From Nitrosotalea sp. (GTDB lineage: Archaea > Thermoproteota > Nitrososphaeria > Nitrososphaerales > Nitrosopumilaceae): a stretch of DNA of 8,415 nt. Location: positions 1-8,415 of the forward strand of contig JARLFW010000006.1 of the NCBI GenBank assembly GCA_031296345.1. Reading direction: 5' to 3'. Shown here in pieces: positions 6,597-8,415 of this stretch. A program made the translations under genes and the position numbers. Position 1 is the first letter of the stretch. Every line of letters starts with the position of its first letter. The notes under the pieces are model-generated. The model saw nothing but the letters and a program-made list of their open reading frames with translations, was not told the origin of the DNA and made no database searches.

Positions 6597-6605
6597 CATA
6601 TTTTA
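6597..6605 (-). promoter_or_regulatory. TATA box of the 106-residue protein gene
   Basis: The minus strand reads TAAAATATG, centred 25-26 nt before the ATG at 6575, consistent with leaderless transcription. Confidence 0.5.
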
Positions 6606-6632
6606 CCTTTCGCTCAAATGATTAGTAAATAG

Positions 6633-6639
6633 CTATATG
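6633..6639 (+). promoter_or_regulatory. TATA-like box before the possible micro-gene
   Basis: CTATATG centred at 6636 would start transcription near 6662, five bases before the ATG at 6667. Its value depends on whether the micro-gene at 6667-6745 is real. Confidence 0.25.
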
Positions 6640-6666
6640 GGAATCAAAATTAGCTTTTTTATCCCC

Positions 6667-6745
6667 ATGAATAAACATAAGATGTCATAGATGTCTGAAA
6701 CCAAAAGAATTCAAAGAACTTGATGAGGTAGATGATGTCTGGTAA
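6667..6745 (+). pseudogene. Possible frameshifted micro-gene with CxxC motif
   Basis: An ATG at 6667 opens a frame that stops after seven codons (MNKHKMS). One base out of register, the frame 6671-6745 reads INIRCHRCLKPKEFKEL then DEVDDVW and a TAA stop, a convincing small zinc-knuckle-like peptide (CHRC, then a charged helix). That frame has no ATG, GTG or TTG of its own. Losing one A near 6673 would join the ATG to it and give about 25 residues. A TATA-like box at 6633-6639 lies near the right distance for the ATG. Either the gene is decayed, or a base is miscalled, or the match is chance. Confidence 0.3.
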
Positions 6746-6755
6746 AATACCATGA

Positions 6756-6763
6756 CTTAATAC
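6756..6763 (+). promoter_or_regulatory. TATA-like box of the 47-residue membrane protein
   Basis: CTTAATAC is centred about 25 nt before the ATG at 6785 and is the only candidate at leaderless spacing. It is a poor match to the archaeal consensus. Confidence 0.3.
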
Positions 6764-6784
6764 AACTCAAACTTGTTATTTGTC

Positions 6785-6928
6785 ATGAAAACAACATTAA
6801 TTATTGCAGGCATAATTGCAGCTGCATCAGTTGCTGTCGTATTTTACATCAGAAGTAAGAAAAATAAATCTTCACCAAAAATACAACCACAAACAAGTAC
6901 AACAAAACCAGATACAACTAAAGAATAA
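6785..6928 (+). CDS. Small single-span membrane protein, 47 residues
   Basis: A complete short gene: ATG at 6785, TAA at 6926-6928. Residues 4-22 (TLIIAGIIAAASVAVVFYI) form one hydrophobic helix right at the N-terminus, followed by a strongly basic patch RSKKNKSSPK (23-32) and a Thr/Gln/Pro-rich polar tail ending TTKPDTTKE. The positive-inside rule puts the basic tail in the cytoplasm and the short N-terminus outside, so this looks like a membrane anchor rather than a cleaved signal peptide. Function unknown. It is followed by a T-rich terminator and has a weak TATA-like box. Coding character (a coherent hydrophobic block, then a basic block, then a low-complexity polar tail) supports it being real despite its size. 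Confidence 0.6.
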   Translation: MKTTLIIAGIIAAASVAVVFYIRSKKNKSSPKIQPQTSTTKPDTTKE

Positions 6929-6937
6929 CTGTATCTT

Positions 6938-6950
6938 GTATTTTTTATTT
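6938..6950 (+). terminator. U-rich terminator behind the small membrane protein
   Basis: GTATTTTTTATTT lies about ten bases past the stop at 6928. A T6 run followed by T3 is the usual kind of intrinsic termination signal in archaea. No strong hairpin precedes it, which archaeal termination does not require. Confidence 0.45.
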
Positions 6951-6982
6951 CAAAGATAATTTTAGTAAATACAATATTAGTG

Positions 6983-6990
6983 AAATATAT
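6983..6990 (+). promoter_or_regulatory. TATA box of cbiE
   Basis: AAATATAT is centred 26-27 nt before the ATG at 7013. It overlaps the beginning of the longer frame that would start at GTG 6980, so using this promoter excludes that start. Confidence 0.55.
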
Positions 6991-7012
6991 TGAAGATTAC
7001 AAAACGGCATTT

Positions 7013-7714
7013 ATGGGAAAAGTCTTTGCAGTAGGCGTTGGACCAGGATCACCAAAATATGTAACCGAGATAGTAAAGGAAATAGTACTAAATTCTGATA
7101 TTGTAATTGGCTACAAATACACTCTAAATACGATAGAGGCACTTTTGAAAAATAAAGAAATTCATGAAATCACTATGAAAGATCAAGAAGATGCATATCA
7201 AAAAGTCTCAAAGACTTTAGGTGACAAGATATGTGTTGTTCCATTTACAGGAGATGTAAATTTTTCAGAATCAGAAGTAGTTGATAGATTAATTGAGATA
7301 TTTGGAGATGTACAAATTATTCCAGGAATAAGTTCCATTCAAGTGGCTGCATCAAAGGCAAGAGTACCAATTGACAAAAGCAAGGTCATTACAATGCATA
7401 TTTCTACAAGTATAGAAGAGAAGAAACTTGAGCTTCAAAAGGCACTCGTTGATGGATTTAGTGTCATACTTGTACCAAGGCCTTGGCCAAAAGAGCCTTC
7501 TAAACACTTTATGCAATCAGAAATTGCAATATACTTGAGAGAACATGGTTTTGACACTACGAAAATGAAGGTGCATGTCTTTGAGTTTCTAACTACAGAC
7601 AAAGAGACTCATTTTATTGGCAAGGTAAAAGACTTGGAAAGAAAACAATTCTCTGATCTTTCTGTAATGGTCTTTGATCAAACAAAACTAGAATCTTACA
7701 TTAATTTCAATTAA
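7013..7714 (+). CDS. cbiE: Cobalt-precorrin-7 (C5)-methyltransferase
   Basis: Tetrapyrrole (corrin/porphyrin) methylase of the anaerobic cobalamin pathway, 233 residues from this start; it uses S-adenosylmethionine to methylate C5 of the corrin ring. The N-terminal glycine loop VGVGPGSPKYVTE (7-19) is the family signature. PFTGDVNF (77-84) corresponds to the SAM-binding GDP motif with Val for Pro. IIPGISSIQVAASKARVPI (102-120) is the segment that points to CbiE rather than other methylases of the fold. The C-terminal half holds VILVPRPWPKEP, a helix, FEFLTTDKETHFIG, and SDLSVMVF as last strand. CbiT, which completes the step by C15 methylation and decarboxylation, is not fused or adjacent here, nor are other cob/cbi genes. 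A GTG at 6980 would add eleven residues (KYIEDYKTAF), but the family starts at MGKV and the TATA box favours ATG 7013. Confidence 0.87.
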   Translation: MGKVFAVGVGPGSPKYVTEIVKEIVLNSDIVIGYKYTLNTIEALLKNKEIHEITMKDQEDAYQKVSKTLGDKICVVPFTGDVNFSESEVVDRLIEIFGDVQIIPGISSIQVAASKARVPIDKSKVITMHISTSIEEKKLELQKALVDGFSVILVPRPWPKEPSKHFMQSEIAIYLREHGFDTTKMKVHVFEFLTTDKETHFIGKVKDLERKQFSDLSVMVFDQTKLESYINFN

Positions 7715-7715
7715 G

Positions 7716-8415
7716 TTAGTGAGTGTGAAGAGATTTTGTACCAATTATTTGGTTACCAGTTGTTGGAGGCATTGAAATTATCACTCCATTCATCCAAGTA
7801 TATTGAGGATCATAGAATCTAATGATTCCAGTATCATTAATTACTACAGTAAATGTTTGACCTGGAGCAATTGTACCACTTGCTATCTTTCCATCAGGTG
7901 TAAATGGATTACCAATTGTTTGAGTACTGACTCCACTAAGAATTGTATGTCCTATAGAATCATTGTTTACCCAAATGATTGGAGTACCAGGAACTATTTG
8001 GATGGTTTCTGGTTCATAGTATGTATTGTATTGATTATTTTGTTGTTGAACAGCTGAACCTTGTGCTAATGATGAGCCTGGATCTATGCTAATCTGAACT
8101 GGAGCAATTTGAGTAGTTGAGGTTGTTGATGACGAAACAACTATTCCGTTTATCCAAGTAAATGAAGGGTCGAAAATTTGAATGGTACCAGTTTTAGTAA
8201 TTGTAACTCTATAGTGTTGTCCTGGCGCAATTGTACCGGTATCAAGTATTCCATCTGCAGCAAACTGAGGCTGTTTTGCAAGAGCAGGCCCTTTTGCTCC
8301 ACCTAAAGAAGTACTAATTGATTTACCACTCTCTATTTGGTGTGGAACAGAATCATTGTTTACTATTTCTAATGTTGCTCCAGAAGTAAGTAGGACAGAT
8401 GAGGGTAAAAGAAAT
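7716..8415 (-). CDS. Tandem cupredoxin-fold protein with degenerate copper sites (C-terminal part)
   Basis: The minus strand is open from the right edge to a TAA at 7718-7716, giving the last 232 residues; the N-terminus and any signal peptide are outside. Two plastocyanin-like domains repeat (visible residues 1-95 and about 134-214). Each has the strand VNNDS-x-x-H (H25; H156), later GTIAPGQ (60-66; 180-186), and a final DPxxTWxNGxVxS-like segment (82-94; 202-214). The domains are joined by a Ser/Thr/Gln/Asn-rich linker (95-133, with AQGSAVQQQNNQYNTYY). In true cupredoxins the last segment holds Cys-x2-His-x2-Met; here Cys is Asp in both domains, His is Phe85 or Tyr205, and Met is Ile88 in domain 1 but kept as M208 in domain 2. 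A blue copper centre is therefore unlikely. Such proteins are abundant outside the membrane of ammonia-oxidizing archaea; an exported structural or binding role is inferred. Confidence 0.82.
   Translation of the reverse strand, partial: FLLPSSVLLTSGATLEIVNNDSVPHQIESGKSISTSLGGAKGPALAKQPQFAADGILDTGTIAPGQHYRVTITKTGTIQIFDPSFTWINGIVVSSSTTSTTQIAPVQISIDPGSSLAQGSAVQQQNNQYNTYYEPETIQIVPGTPIIWVNNDSIGHTILSGVSTQTIGNPFTPDGKIASGTIAPGQTFTVVINDTGIIRFYDPQYTWMNGVIISMPPTTGNQIIGTKSLHTH
7773..8414 (-). repeat. Protein-level tandem repeat of cupredoxin domains
   Basis: The two domain copies (about 8130-8414 and 7773-8015) share short near-identical DNA stretches such as GGTACAATTGC followed by CCAGG and CAA, and ACTTGGAT followed by AA(C/T)GGA. 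Overall they have diverged, so this is an old internal duplication rather than a recent one. Confidence 0.6.

Noticed and set aside
6637..6668. ATGGG/CCCAT pairing around an A-rich/T-rich stretch, as a possible riboswitch or small RNA
   Set aside because: Only five paired bases at the ends with mismatches inside; no recognisable RNA family and no compensating evidence.
6576..7012. tRNA, small RNA or attachment site in the largest gap
   Set aside because: I found no cloverleaf, no CCA end and no flanking direct repeats of useful length; the gap is better explained by two short genes and their signals.
7013..7714. Link between cbiE and the convergent cupredoxin gene as a metal-related cluster
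   Set aside because: The genes are on opposite strands with separate promoters, and the cupredoxin has lost its copper ligands; adjacency alone does not support a shared role.
7803..8057. Open plus-strand frame of 84 codons near the right end
   Set aside because: The minus strand here encodes the continuous, repeated cupredoxin domains; the plus frame has low-quality Cys/Ser/Thr-rich protein and no family features.

Overview
The window looks like chromosomal DNA of a marine ammonia-oxidizing archaeon (Nitrososphaerota/Thaumarchaeota, Nitrosopumilus-like). This is inferred from the AT-rich composition, archaeal TATA boxes about 26 nt upstream of start codons (mostly leaderless genes), a two-ring archaeal Cdc48, a stand-alone AsnC/Lrp ligand domain, an anaerobic-type CbiE and a tandem cupredoxin-like protein. 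I see no insertion sequences, CRISPR arrays, tRNA or rRNA genes.

Layout, left to right. (1) At 1-198 on the minus strand lies the beginning of an unrecognised gene that runs off the left edge. It is divergent from (2) a fold-type I PLP enzyme (228-1370, +) that resembles SufS/CsdA cysteine desulfurases but lacks the loop carrying the catalytic cysteine. It converges, one base apart, on (3) a stand-alone Lrp/AsnC ligand-binding domain (1372-1629, -). (4) At 1708-5500 on the minus strand is a probable protein-quality-control operon read hsp20, cdc48, amrS (radical SAM enzyme of the AmmeMemoRadiSam set). (5) Divergent from hsp20 is a 220-residue protein with a probable N-terminal helical/HTH part and ACT-like halves (5573-6235, +). 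Its promoter carries a perfect inverted repeat between TATA box and start codon. (6) It converges on a 106-residue archaeal protein with a Gly/Met-rich middle (6255-6575, -). (7) The roughly 440-base gap 6576-7012 is not empty: it holds a probable frameshifted micro-gene with a CxxC motif (6667-6745), an intact 47-residue single-span membrane protein (6785-6928) and a U-rich terminator. (8) cbiE, cobalt-precorrin-7 C5-methyltransferase of cobalamin synthesis (7013-7714, +), converges one base apart on (9) the C-terminal part of a tandem cupredoxin-fold protein (7716-8415, -) that leaves the window on the right.

Functional picture. The strongest unit is hsp20-cdc48-amrS: a holdase, an unfoldase and a radical SAM enzyme of unsettled function that sits directly behind them, with a possible second promoter embedded in the cdc48 stop codon. 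The divergent HTH/ACT-like protein is a candidate regulator of this intergenic region. The other genes appear to be independent single-gene units. Several start codons were chosen by TATA spacing; hsp20 and cbiE probably start downstream of their longest possible starts.

No single feature here amounts to a clearly new system. The best leads are the cupredoxin tandem that has swapped its copper ligands for a shared D-P-x-(Y/F)-T-W motif, the desulfurase-like enzyme without its cysteine, and the hsp20/cdc48/amrS unit with its divergent candidate regulator.
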